A DNA stretch of 64,000 bases from contig ML664161.1 of the NCBI GenBank assembly GCA_007570785.1, positions 12,553,618 to 12,617,617 of the forward strand, given 5' to 3'. Made by a program: the position numbers and the translations under genes. Below, in pieces: positions 35,382 to 47,135 of the stretch. The stretch comes from Antilocapra americana. Taxonomy: Eukaryota > Chordata > Mammalia > Artiodactyla > Antilocapridae. Numbering within the stretch: the stretch's first letter is position 1; the number at the start of each line of letters is the position of its first letter. A model generated the notes under the pieces. It worked only from the letters and a program-made list of their open reading frames with translations. It ran no database searches and had not been told where the DNA came from.

Positions 35382-37075
35382 GGTGGATTGTAATTAAGAT
35401 GGTGAAGTAGTAGGATGTCAAACTAACTTCTCACAAATGCAACAGTAATACATCTACAAATTTAACAATTTTCATGGAGCACCCACAGAACACTAGCAAA
35501 AGACTTCCGATACCTGAAAGGACAAGAAAGGTCTCCACATAACTAATTAGGATCAAAGAGAGAGAGAGAGAGGGAAAAAAAGAGGGGGGGGTGTGTGCAG
35601 AATGAGTCCTCTGCTCTTGGGAGGGAGCTGAAGGAGAGGAGAGGTTCTCACCCTGGGTAGACCCTCACTGAGGATATCAGTAAGGGGAAAAAAGAAACTT
35701 CAGAGGCTCAGAGGAGAGACCAACAACTGGTTTGTGACAGGCAGGACAGAGAGAGACCTACCCACACAGTCCATGCCACTGCCATTCAGATCCCCGCCTG
35801 AGACATGTGTCTGCTGGTACAGGCAGGGGCTGAGTGCTGGAACAGGGATTTAGAGGACATCCAGGAAGAGAACTAGTATCGGCTGCATGGAGACAGCCTG
35901 AAGGTGCTGGACTGTAGGGTGCTGTGATCGAGAGTATTTGTGGAAGTCCAGGCTGCCACAGAAGCAAAGCACCATTGTTAAGTGTCATTTGAAGAGAGGG
36001 GCAGGGTCGCCATTGCAGTCTCCTTAAGCAACCTCCAGCCCCTGTCTCTGCAGGCTCCAGGAGAGGCTCCCTCCCAGGCCGGCTTGCTTGCCACCTCTGC
36101 AACGCTGGGAGCAGCTGCGAGTGGGTTGCCTGCATGCAGAGGTGGGGCTGAAATCACAGCTAAGTTCCTAGGGGCCATGTGACTCAGGAAGTAGAGCTGA
36201 AACCTTTCCTTATGGTGGCCTGAACCACAGATTTACAACTCAGCTACCAGTTTTGTAAATTCGGTGCTTGTGAAGTATCTGAAAGGACAATGGATGGTCC
36301 TGTGGCAGGGATAAGTCTAGCCTTTGTAGCTGTGGGCTTTGTGGACACATACACTTTGGGACCTGGTAGGGTTAGAATTGGAGCCACCTCCCTAGCTGCC
36401 ACAGTGGGGCCTAGATGCATGACTACTACTATGGTCCAGAGACCTGAGTTCAGTGGACCTGAGTTGGTGGCTTTGTGAAAATAAAGCCTGAAAGATACTA
36501 GGGCTGATTGCCAGCATTCACAGTTGAGGTGGGGTCAAGGGCAGCGCCAACAAAAGTGTACTTTGTGAGCCTGCACAATGGGTAAAAGGTGACACAATAG
36601 ACCACACTCGTAGGTGAACAGCTCCAGTGCAGAAATATTCAGTGGTTTCTCTCCCAGTGGGAGTGCTCCAATCCTGCCTAGATCACATGCCAGATTAGAA
36701 ACACACCTCCAAAAATAACTTGGGGGTTTCTTCTCCAACTAGGGAGCATATCCTACTCCTAACAGAGCAGTGACAACCACAGAACAAAGAGGAAGCCCAA
36801 CTCAATATCCAGTGCAGGCTCTGGTCACCACATCAGTCACACCTCTTTTCAAGGGGATAGGAGTATACACCAGGAATGAGGTGGCAAGAATGCATTCTCA
36901 AACAGCCCTTGCACCAAAAAATATTAAATCCATGCTGGGTACACATGGGTTTAGCCACATAAAAATAGCCCTCTAGTACCACAGTAGATAAATATTTCTC
37001 CTAAACTCATAGAGCAAGATAAATATAAGTAAAAAAGTAGAAGCAACAGAGGAACCATTTCAAATTATGAGAAAA
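35382..37075 (+). promoter_or_regulatory. L1 5'UTR (ancestral internal promoter)
   Basis: About 1.7 kb, richer in GC than the intron around it (35580-36560), starting 'taattaagatggtgaagtag', an L1-type beginning with an AAGATGG core like a YY1 site. It contains an AG-repeat and G8 run at about 35560-35600. Open frames of 60-125 codons on both strands (e.g. 35758-36135 minus) reflect local GC content only. Confidence 0.7.
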
Positions 37076-37190
37076 GAATATAAAATATATTGAATATATG
37101 TATATGTATTGTTTAACTGAATCACTTTGCTGAAACTAATAACATTGTAAATCAATGATAATCCAACAAAATTAAATTTTTTTTAAATGT
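37076..37190 (+). repeat. L1 3' tail fragment nested in L1
   Basis: 'actgaatcactttgctgaaa', 'aacattgtaaatcaatgata' and 'caaaattaaa' is a short L1 3' terminus with poly-A, foreign to its position between 5'UTR and ORF1. Confidence 0.75.
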
Positions 37191-37970
37191 ATGTGAACAA
37201 CAAAAAGAAGATTGAGAGGATACCCTTAAAAGAACAGCAATGAAACAAACCTCTTCAATCTAATAGACACAAAGTTCAAAAAGAGATAATGAAAATACTG
37301 AAGGAATAAAGGAAAACCATCAACAGAAATGCAGAATACTATAAAAAAAAAGAACTAGAAGCCAAGAGGGGCCAAGAAAAATTAGAGAATTCATTTGATG
37401 AGATGAAAGTAGAACTAAAGGCTATGAATAGCAGAATGAACAATGTAGAAAAATAAGTGATCTAGAAGATAAATAATAATAATCACCTACTTAGAACAGC
37501 AGGTAGAAACTTAAAGGGGAAAAAAAGGAAATCAATATGAGAACTATGGGATAACATAAAGCATGCCAAATGGAAAACTTGCCAAACCTAAAGAAGAAAA
37601 CATATCCAGATATAAGAAGCACAGAGGATTTAAAACAAGATACCCCCAAACAGATCTACACCAAGACATATAATAAAAATAGCAAAAGATTCTAAAGGCA
37701 GTAAAAGAAAGACGAAGAACTACAAGGGAATTCTCATGAGACTATCAGTTTATTTTACCACTAAAATATTGCAGGCCAGATAGAAGTGGAAAGATTTATT
37801 CAAAGTCCTGCTGAAAGGGGAAAATCTGCAAACTAGGATACTCAGCCCAGCAAGAAAATCATTTAAAATAGGAGAGACAAAGAATCACTTAGACAAGCAA
37901 AAAACTAAAAGAATACAGCAATATTAAACCCATCCTAAAGGAAATATTGAAAGATCTCCTCTAAATAAAA
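37191..37970 (+). pseudogene. L1 ORF1 (old), degenerate
   Basis: Coiled-coil-type region ('gctatgaatagcagaatgaa') followed by the RNA-binding and C-terminal parts ('aagcacagaggatttaaaac', 'attctaaaggcagtaaaaga', 'actcagcccagcaagaaaat'). ORF1 normally yields the trimeric RNA chaperone that packages L1 RNA; here stops and indels abolish it. Confidence 0.8.
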
Positions 37971-38032
37971 AATAAGAATCTATAGGAAAGCGAAAATTAC
38001 AGTTGGAAAGTAAGTCACTTAAATAAGCCAGT

Positions 38033-38244
38033 GAATGTTCAGAAACATCCAGTTCTTTGTGACCCCATGGCCTATAACCTGGTAGGCTCCTCTGTCCATG
38101 GGGCTTGCCAGGCAAGAATAATACTGGAGTGGGATGTCATTTCCTATTCCAGGGGATCTTCCAGACCCAGAGATAAAATCCATGTCTCTGGCATCTCCTG
38201 CATTGGCAGGTGGATTCTTTACCACTGTGCCACTTGGGAAGCTC
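38033..38244 (-). repeat. Bov-tA SINE, antisense, with 12-bp TSD
   Basis: Full Bov-tA in reverse ('tttgtgaccccatggcctat', 'tggagtgggatgtcatttcc', 'ctgcattggcaggtggattc'). aaataagccagt at 38021-38032 is repeated at 38245-38256. Confidence 0.95.
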
Positions 38245-38899
38245 AAATAAGCCAGTACACAGATTAAAAAAAATATTCTGTGAAGGTGATGATAACCAAA
38301 ATGAACAGTATAAGAACGAATGTGAAGATGTAAACAAGGACATCAAAATTATAAAATGTGATGGAAGATAGTAAGAAAATGTAGATAATTTCCCCCTAGA
38401 ATGTGTTTGAACTTATAAGACTACTAGTCTTTTGTAAGTAGATATATGAAGGGGTTAACATATTTGAAAACAGGGTAACCACAAATCAAAAACATACCAT
38501 AGATTCACTAAAACCAAAACAAAGAGAACATAAGTATAATAGAAGGAAAACCATTAAACCACAAAAGGAGAAACAGAAAGGGATAAAGAAGACATAAAGG
38601 CTTAAAATGGCAATAAATACATATCTGTCAACAATTACTTTAAGTATCAATGGACTAAACGCTCCAATCAAAAGACACAGAGTGGCAGTTTGGATTAAAA
38701 AACAAACAAAAAAACAGAGTCTACAGTACGATACCTATAAGAGACCCACTTTAGTATAAAGGAAATACATAGATTGAAGTGGGAGGATAGACACAGATAT
38801 TTCATGCAAATGGAAATGATAAGAATGCCTGGGTCAAAATGCTCATATCAGACAAAATAGGCTTTAACTCAAAGGCTATAAAGAAATATAAAGGACACT

Positions 38900-39039
38900 G
38901 CATGCTTGCTTGCTTAGTCACTTCAGTCATTTTAAAGTCTTTGTGACCACATGGACCATAGCCCACCAGGCTCCTCTGTCCATGGGATTTCCCAGGCAAG
39001 AATATTAGAGTAGGATGTCCTTTCCTTATCCATAGAAAG
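38900..39039 (-). repeat. Bov-tA SINE, antisense, truncated, with TSD
   Basis: 'cttgcttgcttagtcacttc', 'tgaccacatggaccatagcc', 'ggatttcccaggcaagaata'. The distal tRNA head is absent. The TSD aaggacact is at 38891-38899 and 39040-39048. Confidence 0.92.
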
Positions 39040-39548
39040 AAGGACACTATATAAGGATAAAAGGATGATAAAAGGATCAATATAAGGAGAGGATATTATA
39101 CTCATCAGTATATATGCACCCAATATAGGAGCACCCAAAAACAAAAATAAATACTAATGGATAGAAAAGGAGAAACTGACAGAAATACAATACTAGTAGG
39201 AGATATTTATACCTCACTCATGTCAATGGACAGTTCTTCCAGACAATCAGTAAGGCAACAGAGACCCTAACTGATACATTAGAACAGTTAGACTAACTGA
39301 TATTTTCAATTGATGATTTCAAATTGGTATTTTGGATTACATCCCAAACCAGAAGAATGCACATTCTTTTTAAGAGCCCATGGAATGTTCTTTAGGACTG
39401 ACCACTTACTAGGGCACAAAATAAACCTGAACAAATTTAAGAGTACAAAAATTATTTCAAGAATCTTTTCTGGTCACAATGGAGTGAATTAGAAATCAAC
39501 CACATAAAAACAAAATAAAAAAGTTGCACAGAGACTAAACAACATGCT

Positions 39549-39754
39549 TCATGTTGTTGTTGTCATTTAATCTCTAGGTCATGTCCAACTGCAACCCCAT
39601 GCACTGTAATCCACCAGGGTCCTCTGTCCATAGTATTTTCTAGGCAAGAATACTGGAGTGGTTTGCCATTTCCTTCACCAGGGGATATCCTCAACTGTAG
39701 TATTAAACCTGTATCTCCTACATTGGCAGTCAAATTCTGGACCACTGAGCCACC
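39549..39754 (-). repeat. Bov-tA SINE, antisense, with 12-bp TSD
   Basis: 'tcatttaatctctaggtcat', 'ggcaagaatactggagtggt', 'gtctcctacattgg'-like sequence. aaacaacatgct at 39537-39548 and 39755-39766. Confidence 0.95.
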
Positions 39755-42700
39755 AAACAACATGCTACTAAAAACCAGTGGGTCAATGATGACATCAAAG
39801 AAGAAAGCAAAAAATACGTTGAGGCAAATGACCGAAGTTTATCACTAGAAGGAAATTCATAGTGATACAGATCTTCTTCAAGAAATATGAAAAATCTCAA
39901 ATAAACAACCTAGTCTATCACCTAAAAGAATTAGGAAAAAAAGAGCAAACAAAATTAGAAAGGGACAAAATATCAGCATAAAAAAGGAGATAATAAAGAT
40001 CAGAGGGGAAACAAAGATTTAAAAAGTCATAGGAAAAAAAAATCAATAAAACCAAGAAATGAGTCTTTGAAAAGTTTAACAAAATTGATAAATCTCTGTC
40101 CAGGCTCACTATGAAGAAAAGAGAGAAAACCCAAGTAAACAAAATAAGAAATGAAAGAGAAAAAAAACATAACATATATATGCACACAAATATATGTGTG
40201 TCTGTATATATATGTAGTCTAAAAAATTGTACAGATGAACCCATTTGTAATACAGAAATAGAGACATGGATCACTACCTTGTCACTGTGAAGGGGCTTTG
40301 TGGAACTCAATGTGTAACTCAATGAAACTATGAGAAATGCTATGTAGAGCCACCCAAGATGGATGGGTCATAGTGGAGAGTTCTGATAAATTGTGATCCA
40401 CCGGAAGAGGGAATGGCAAGCCACGCCATGAGAACCCCATGAACTATATATAAAGGCAAAAAGCTATGACACTGAAAGATGAGCCCCCCAGGTTGGAAGG
40501 TGTCCAATATGCTTCTGGGGAAGAGCAGAGGACAACTACTAATGGCTCCAGAAAAAAAAATGTAGTGGCTGGCCCAAAGCAGAAATGACACTCAGTTATG
40601 GATATATCTGGTAATGAAAGCAAAATCTGATGCAGTAATGAACAGTATTGCATAGGAATCTGGAATGTTAGGTCCATGAATCAAGGTAAATTAGATGTGG
40701 GCAAGCAGGAGATGGCAAGAATAAACATTGCCATCTTAGGAATCAGTGAATTAAAATGGACAGGAATGGGTGAATTTAATTCAGATGACCATCATATCTA
40801 CTACTGGGGGCAAGAATCCCATAGAAGAGATGAGTAGCTTCATAATCAACCAGAGTCCGAAATGAAGTAGTTGGGTGCAACCTTAAAAATGACAATGATC
40901 TCAGTTAATTTCCAAGGCAAACCATTCAATATCACAGTAATCCAAGTCTGTGCCCCAACCACTGATGCTGATGAAGCTGAAGTTGAATGGTCCTATGAAG
41001 ACTTAGAAGACCTCCTAGAACTAACAGCAAAAAAAAAAAAAAAAAAAAAGATATTATTTTTTTCATGAAAATTGGGGATATCAGAGGAACATTTCATCCT
41101 AAGAAGGGCACAATAAAGGACAGAAATGGTAAAGACATAACAGAAGCAGAAAAGATCAAGAGGAGATGGAAAGAATACACAGAAGAATTGTACAAAAAAA
41201 GAGCTTAGTACCCCCAGATAACCATAATGGTATCGTCACTCACTCAGAACCAGACATTCTGTGAAGTCAGGTGTGCTTTAAGAAGCACTGCTGCCAATAA
41301 AGCCAATGGAGGTGATGGAATTTCAGCAGAGCTGTTTAAAATCCTAAAAGATGATGCCATTAACCTGCTGCACTCAATAATGTCAGAAAATTTGGGAAAA
41401 CCCAGAAGTAGCCACAGGACTGGAAAGGTCAATCCTCATTTCAATTCCCAAGAAGGGCAGTACTTAAGAAAGTGTTCAAATCTCTGAACAATTACACTCA
41501 TCTCCCATGCTAGTAAGGTTATGTTAAAAATCCTCCAAACTAGGCTTCAGTATTATGTGAACAGGGAGCTTCCAGATGTTCAAGCTGGGTTTAGAAAGAG
41601 CACAGAAACCAGAGATCAAATTGCCAACATTTGCTGGATCGTAGAAAAAGCAAGGACATTCCAGCAAAACATCTATCTCAGTTTCATTGACTACACTAAA
41701 GCCTCTGACAGTGTGGATAATAACAAAGTGTGGAAAAGTCTTGAAGAGATGGGAAAACCATATCATCTTGCTTGTCTCCTGTGAAACCTGAATGCAGGTC
41801 AAGAAGCAACAGTTAAAACCCTGTATGAAGCAACTGACTGGTTCATAATTGAGAAAGGAGTACAAGGCTGTTCATTGTCACTCTCTTTATTTAACTTATA
41901 TGCAGAGCACATCATGTGAAATGCCAGGCTGGATGAGTTACAAGGTGGAATCAAGATTGACAGGAGAAATATCAGTAACCTCAGTTATGGGGATGATACC
42001 ACTCTAATGGCAGATAGCAAAGAGGAACTAAAGAGCATCTTGATGAAGGTGAAGGAGGAGATTGAAAAAGTCAGGTTAAAACTCAATATTTTAAAAATGA
42101 AGGTCATGGTGTCTGGTCCCATCACTTCATGACAAATAGATGGGGAAAAGGTGAAAGCAGTGACAGATTTCCTCTTCTTGGGCTCTAAAATCACTGCAGA
42201 AGGTGACTGCAGCCGTGAAACTAGAAGATGATTGCTTCTTGGCAGGGAAACTATGACAAACCTAGACAGTGTGTTAAAATGCAAAGACAACACTTTGCCA
42301 ACAAAGATCCATATAGTAAAGGTTATGGTCTTTCCAGTAGTCATGTATGGATGTGAGGGGCTGGCCCATTAAAGGTTGAGTGCTGAGAAATGATGCTTTC
42401 AAACTGTGCTGTTGGAGAAGACTCTTTGAGAGTCTCTTGGACAGCAAGGAGATCAAATCAGTCAATCTTTTTTTTTTTTTTTTATTGTTTTTGCCATACA
42501 TTGGCATGATATCACCATGGGTTTACATATGCTTCCCCTCCAGAACCCCTCTCCCTCCTCCCTCCCCCCCGGGAAATCTCGCTGCACCAGTCCCGAGCAT
42601 CAATCCTGGGCTGGCGATTGATTAGACACATGACAATTAACATGCTTCAATGCCCTTCTCCCATATCATCCCACCCTTACCCTCATCCACAAAGTCCACG

Positions 42701-42764
42701 AGTCTATTCTATACATCTGCGTTCCTTTTGTTGTCTCCCATGTTGGGTTCTCGTTACTGTCTTT

Positions 42765-43266
42765 CTAAATTCCATATATATGCGTTAATATACTGTATTG
42801 TTGTTTTTGCTTCTGGCTTACTTCACTCTGGATAATGGGCTCCAGTTTCGTCCATCTGAGTAGAATTGCTTCAAATGAATTTTTTTTTAATGCTGAGTAA
42901 TATTCCATTGTGTATATATACCACAGCTTTCTTATCCATTCGTCAGTTGATGGGCATCTAGGTTGCTTCCATGTCCTGGCTATTGTAAACAATGCAGCGA
43001 TGAACATTGGGGTGCACGTGGCTCTTTCAATTCTGGTTTCCTCGGTGTATATGCCCAGCAGTGGGATTGCCGGGTCATATGGCAGGTCTATTTGCAGCTT
43101 TTTAAGGAACCTCCACACTGTTTTCCATAGTGGCTGTACTAGTTTGCATTCCCACCAACAGTGTAAGAGGGTTCCCTTTTCTCCACATCCTCTCCAGCAT
43201 TTATTGCTTGTAGACTTTTGGATGGCAGCCATTCTGACTGGTGTAAAGTGGTACCTCATTGTGGTA
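42765..43266 (-). pseudogene. L1 ORF2 C-terminal domain (open, 3' half)
   Basis: On the complement, an uninterrupted frame ends in HIYGI-stop. It contains the Cys-rich motif [20 protein letters not shown] (C-x3-C-x8-H-x-C pattern), then [16 protein letters not shown], and the normal ORF2 terminus. This domain of ORF2p is needed for retrotransposition in characterised L1s. It is detached here from RT by the inversion and cannot act alone. Confidence 0.88.
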
Positions 43267-44040
43267 ATACACCACATTAACAAACTGAAAAATAAAAATC
43301 ACATGATTATCTCAATAGATGCAGAGAAAGCCTTTGACAAAATTCAGCATCCATTTATGATAAAAACCCTCCAAAAAGTAGGAATAGAAGGAACATACCT
43401 CAACATAATAAAAGCTATATATGACAAACCCACAGCAAACATTATCCTCAATGGTGAAAAACTGGAAGCATTCCCCCTGAAATCAGGGACAAGACAAGGG
43501 TGCCCACTCTCACCACTACTTTTCAACATAGTTTTGGAAGTTCTGGCCACAGTAATCAGAGCAGATAAAGAAATCAAAGGAATACAGATTGGAAAAGAAG
43601 AAGTAAAATTCTCTCTGTTTGCAGATGACATGATCCTCTATATTGAAAACCCTAAAGACTCTACGAGAAAATTACTAGAGCTAATCAGTGAATATAGCAA
43701 AGTTTCAGGATATAAAATCAACACACAGAAATCCCTGGCATTCCTATACACCAACAGTGAGAAATCAGAAAGAGAAATTAAGGAAACAATTCCATTCACC
43801 ATCAAAACAAAAAGAATAAAATACTTAGGAGTATTTCTACCTAGAGAATCAAAAGACTTGTATATAGAAAACTATAGAACACTGATGAAAGAAATCAAGG
43901 AGGACACAAACAGATGGAGAAATGTGCCGTGTTCGTGGATTGGAAGAATCAATATAGTGAAAATGAGTATACTACCTAAAGCAATCTATAGATTCAATGC
44001 AATTCCTATCAAGCTACCAGAGGTCTTCTTCAAAGAATTC
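43267..44040 (+). pseudogene. L1 ORF2 reverse-transcriptase segment (open, inverted 5' half)
   Basis: About 258 codons without a stop: [33 protein letters not shown], the catalytic FADD at 43618-43629, and KYLGVFL. All core RT motifs visible in this segment are intact. The frame is fused at its left to antisense 3'UTR and C-terminal sequence, so one 387-codon open frame (42910-44073) spans the inversion junction and even 11 codons of BovB. That fusion is accidental. It lacks endonuclease, N-terminal RT and C-terminal domains. Confidence 0.9.
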
Positions 44041-44669
44041 AAACCAGTCAATCTTAAAGGAAATCAACCCTGAATGCTCTTTGGAGGGGCTGATGCTGAA
44101 GCTGAAGCTTCAATACTTTGCCCATCTGATGTGAACAGCTGAACTCACTGGAAAAGACCCTGGGAAAAATAGAAAGTAGAAGAGATAAGGGCAACAAAGG
44201 ATGAGATGGTTGGATGGCATCACTGATTCATTGGATGTCACCTTGGGCAAACTCTGGGAAATGGTGAGGACAGAGAAACCTGGCATACTGTAGTCCTTAG
44301 GATGGTGAAGAGTTGGACACAACTTGGTGACTGAACAACAATAGAGACACAGATGTATAGGAAAGACATGTAGACACATGCAGGGAAGGGGAACGTGGTA
44401 TGAACTGGTTGATTAGGACTGACATATACAAGCTATCATATGTAAAATAGATTAACTAGTGGGAACCTGATTTATAGCATATGGAGCTCAGCTCTGTGCT
44501 CTGTGGGCATTGGATGGGTGGAATTAGGTGGGGAGTGGGAGGGAGGTCCTAGAGGGAGGGGATATATGTCTACATATAGCTGATTCACTTTGTTGTACAG
44601 CAGAAACTAACACAAACGTGTAAAGCAATCATATTCTAATAAAAACAAAAATAAAAAGAAATGAAAGAG

Positions 44670-47135
44670 GAGAAATCATGATAGATAATGCAGAAATACA
44701 AAACGAGAGAGAGAATATTATGAACAATTGTATACCAACAAATATGTAAACCTTGAAGAAATGGACAAGTTTCTAGAAACATAGAGCCCACCAAATCTGA
44801 ATCAAGAATAAATAAATAATTTGAAAAGATCAATTACCAGAAATGAAATAGAATCTGTAATGAAAAAAAAAAAACTTCCTACAAGCAAAAGTCTAAGACT
44901 AGATGGCTTTACAGAGGATACCTAGCACACATACAAAAAAGAACTCAATCTCTTCCAAAAGGCTAAAGACTAAGGAACACTTCCAAAGACACTCTATAAA
45001 ATCTGCATCACCTTGATACCCTCAGACAAAAGAACTACCAAAAATTTACAGGTCAATATCTTTGATGAATATAGATGCAGAAATTCTCAACAAATTATTC
45101 ACAAAACAAATCCAACAACACATAAAAAATCTCATATACCACAACCTAGTTGGATTCATCCTAGGATCACAAGGATGATTCAATATATACAAATCACTCA
45201 ATATGATACAAGGCTATTTATGACAAAATGCACATAGAATATGATCTTCAATGGTGAAAAGCTGAACACCTTCCCTCTAAAAAACTGGAATAAGAATGCC
45301 CATTCTCACCACTACTTTCCAGCATAGCATTGGAAGTTCTAAGCACAGCAAACAGAGAAGAAATTATAGGTATTCAAAATGGTAGGGAAGAGTTAAAATC
45401 ATCATTACAAACAGGTGACATGATAATATACCTATAGAAAACTCTAAAAACTCCACAGAAAAACTACTAGAACTGATCAAAAAATTCAACAAGGTAACAA
45501 GATATAAGACTGAACACAGAGATTGGTTGCATTTCTTTACACTAACAACAAAATATCAGAAAATATGAAAGTTGATTGGTCATGTCCGACACTTTGAGAC
45601 CCCATGTATATATAGAGCATGGAATTCTCCAGGCCAAAATACTGGAGTGGGTAGCCATTCCCTTCTGCAAGGGATCTTCCTAACCCAGGAACTGAACCAG
45701 AGTCTCCTGAATTACAGGCAGATTCTTTACCAGCTGAGCTACAAGGTATCAGAAAGGGAATGTAAACAAATGATCCCTTTTAAAATCATATCAAATAAAC
45801 TTCACCAAGGAGGATTTAATGCTGAGCACTAAAAAAAATTAATAAAGAAAATTAAAGATGGTAAAGAAATTAAAACATATCCCACACTCTTGAATTGGAA
45901 GAATTAATATTATTAAAATGGCCATACTGCCAAAGCAATCTTTATATTTAATGCAAGCCCCATTAAATTACCAATGACATTTTTCACAGAAAAAGAATTT
46001 ATATATAACCATGAAAGATGTAGAATTGCCACAGCAATGCTGGAAAAAAAAAATTCAGGAGGCATAACGTTCCCAGACTTTAGACATTCATTACTAGAAT
46101 GCTAGCTACAGTAATCGAAATAGCATGGTATTGGCACAAAGACATATGGAGCAATGGAATAGAATAGAAAGCCCAGAAATGAACCCACACACCTATGGAC
46201 AATTAATTTCAACAAAGTAGACAAGAATATACAGAAGGGGAGAAAACAGTCTCTTCAGCAAATGGTATTTGGAAAGTTAGTTGCATGTAAATCAATGAAG
46301 TTAGAACACACCATCACACCATAAACAAAAACAAACTCAAAATGGCTTAAAGGCCTAAATATAAGATACTATAAACCTCCTATAAAAGAATACAGGCAAA
46401 ACATTCCCTAACATAAATTCTACCAGTGCTTTCTTATGTGAGTCACCAAAGCAATAGCAATAAAAGCAAAAAAATAAAAAAAAGGACCTAACTAAACACA
46501 AGCCTTTGCACAACAAAGGAAACCATTACAAAATGAAAAGAATGAAAAGACAACCTATAAACTGGGAGACAATATTTGCAGATAATATTTGCAGATGATG
46601 CTAAGACTTAATTTGCAAAATATGCAAATAGCTTATACAACTCAACAATAACAAACAACCCTATCCAAAAAATGGGCAGAATACATAAATGGGCATTTCT
46701 CCAAAGAAGACATCCAGATGGTCAACAGGCACTTGGAAATATGCTCAATATCGCTAGTTATTAGAGAAATGCAAATCGAAACTGCAATGAAGTTTCACCT
46801 CATATAGGTCAAAATGGCCATCAAAAAAACTACAAATAACAGATTCTGAGAGTGTGTGAAGAGAACCCTCCTATGGTGTTGTTGAGAATGCAAATTAGTG
46901 CAGCCACTCTGGAGAACTGTGAGAAATTTCCACATAAAACTAGAATTTCCATATGATCCAGCAATCCCACTCTTGGGCATATACTCAGACAAACCTATAA
47001 TTTTAAAAGATACTTGCACCCCTATGTTCATAGCATCACTATTTACATTAAGGTAAGACATGAAAGGAACCTAAATGTCCATTAACAGATGAATGGATAA
47101 GGAAAATGTGGTAAAAATATACAAGGGGATACTAG
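44670..47135 (+). pseudogene. Old L1 ORF2 RT to C-terminus (continuation)
   Basis: Resumes the host L1: 'agtctaagactagatggctt' (the S-P-G-P-D-G region), 'atgaatatagatgcagaaat', 'cccattctcaccactacttt', the decayed FADD area ('acaggtgacatgataatata', reading TGDMI), 'catactgccaaagcaatctt' and 'ctccaaagaagacatccaga'. Interrupted by the Bov-tA at 45563. Many stops. Confidence 0.85.
45563..45746 (-). repeat. Bov-tA SINE, antisense, with TSD
   Basis: 'gattggtcatgtccgacact', 'ctggagtgggtagccattcc', 'gcagattctttaccagctga'. tatcagaaa at 45554-45562 and 45747-45755. Confidence 0.92.

Larger units (their letters stand above)
38607..40145 (+). pseudogene. L1 ORF2 endonuclease and linker, split by two Bov-tA
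   Basis: Starts 'atggcaataaatacatatct', continues with 'tatcaatggactaaacgctc' (the N-L-N-G-L-N region), 'cttttctggtcacaatggag' (the D-H-N region) and the linker to RT. Interrupted at 38900-39048 and 39549-39766. Endonuclease words are recognisable but frames are broken. Confidence 0.82.
42470..44040 (-). mobile_element. Young L1 with 5' inversion (twin-priming structure), with TSD
   Basis: Begins with poly-T (42470-42483), followed by the complement of an L1 3'UTR and ORF2 C-terminus (to about 43266). It then switches to sense-strand ORF2 RT (43267-44040). The 15-bp aaa(t/c)cagtcaatctt at 42455-42469 and 44041-44055 flanks the whole, so both halves arrived in one event. The lost ORF2 segment between the halves lies at the inversion junction. 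Low divergence and long open frames indicate a recent insertion. Confidence 0.93.
40267..44339 (+). pseudogene. BovB LINE, near full-length, split by a young L1, with TSD
   Basis: Starts at 'tggatcactaccttgtcact' in the BovB 5' region, runs through endonuclease ('ggtccatgaatcaaggtaaa', 'aaaccattcaatatcacagt'), linker and RT to the 3' end ('gttggacacaacttggtgac'). Without the nested L1 it is about 2.5 kb. The part of the endonuclease downstream of an A22 run at about 41029-41049 is deleted. The RT box at 41986-41997 reads Y-G-D-D rather than YADD. TSD aatagagaca at 40257-40266 and 44340-44349. Confidence 0.93.
40160..44655 (+). repeat. L1 3'UTR insertion, itself split by BovB, with 14-bp TSD
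   Basis: The left piece, 40160-40266, carries 'acagatgaacccatttgtaa' and 'agaaatagagac'. The right piece, 44350-44655, carries 'catatagctgattcactttg', 'acagcagaaactaacacaaa' and an A-rich end. Together they make one L1 3' end. aagaaatgaaagag at 40146-40159 and 44656-44669 is its TSD in the host L1. Confidence 0.9.

Noticed and set aside
35758..36182. Open frames of 66-125 codons on both strands as genes
   Set aside because: They lie in the GC-richer L1 5'UTR, overlap each other on opposite strands and match no family.
39918..40322. 134-codon minus-strand hydrophobic frame
   Set aside because: Same artefact: antisense of A-rich L1 ORF2 and L1 tail, crossing an insertion boundary.
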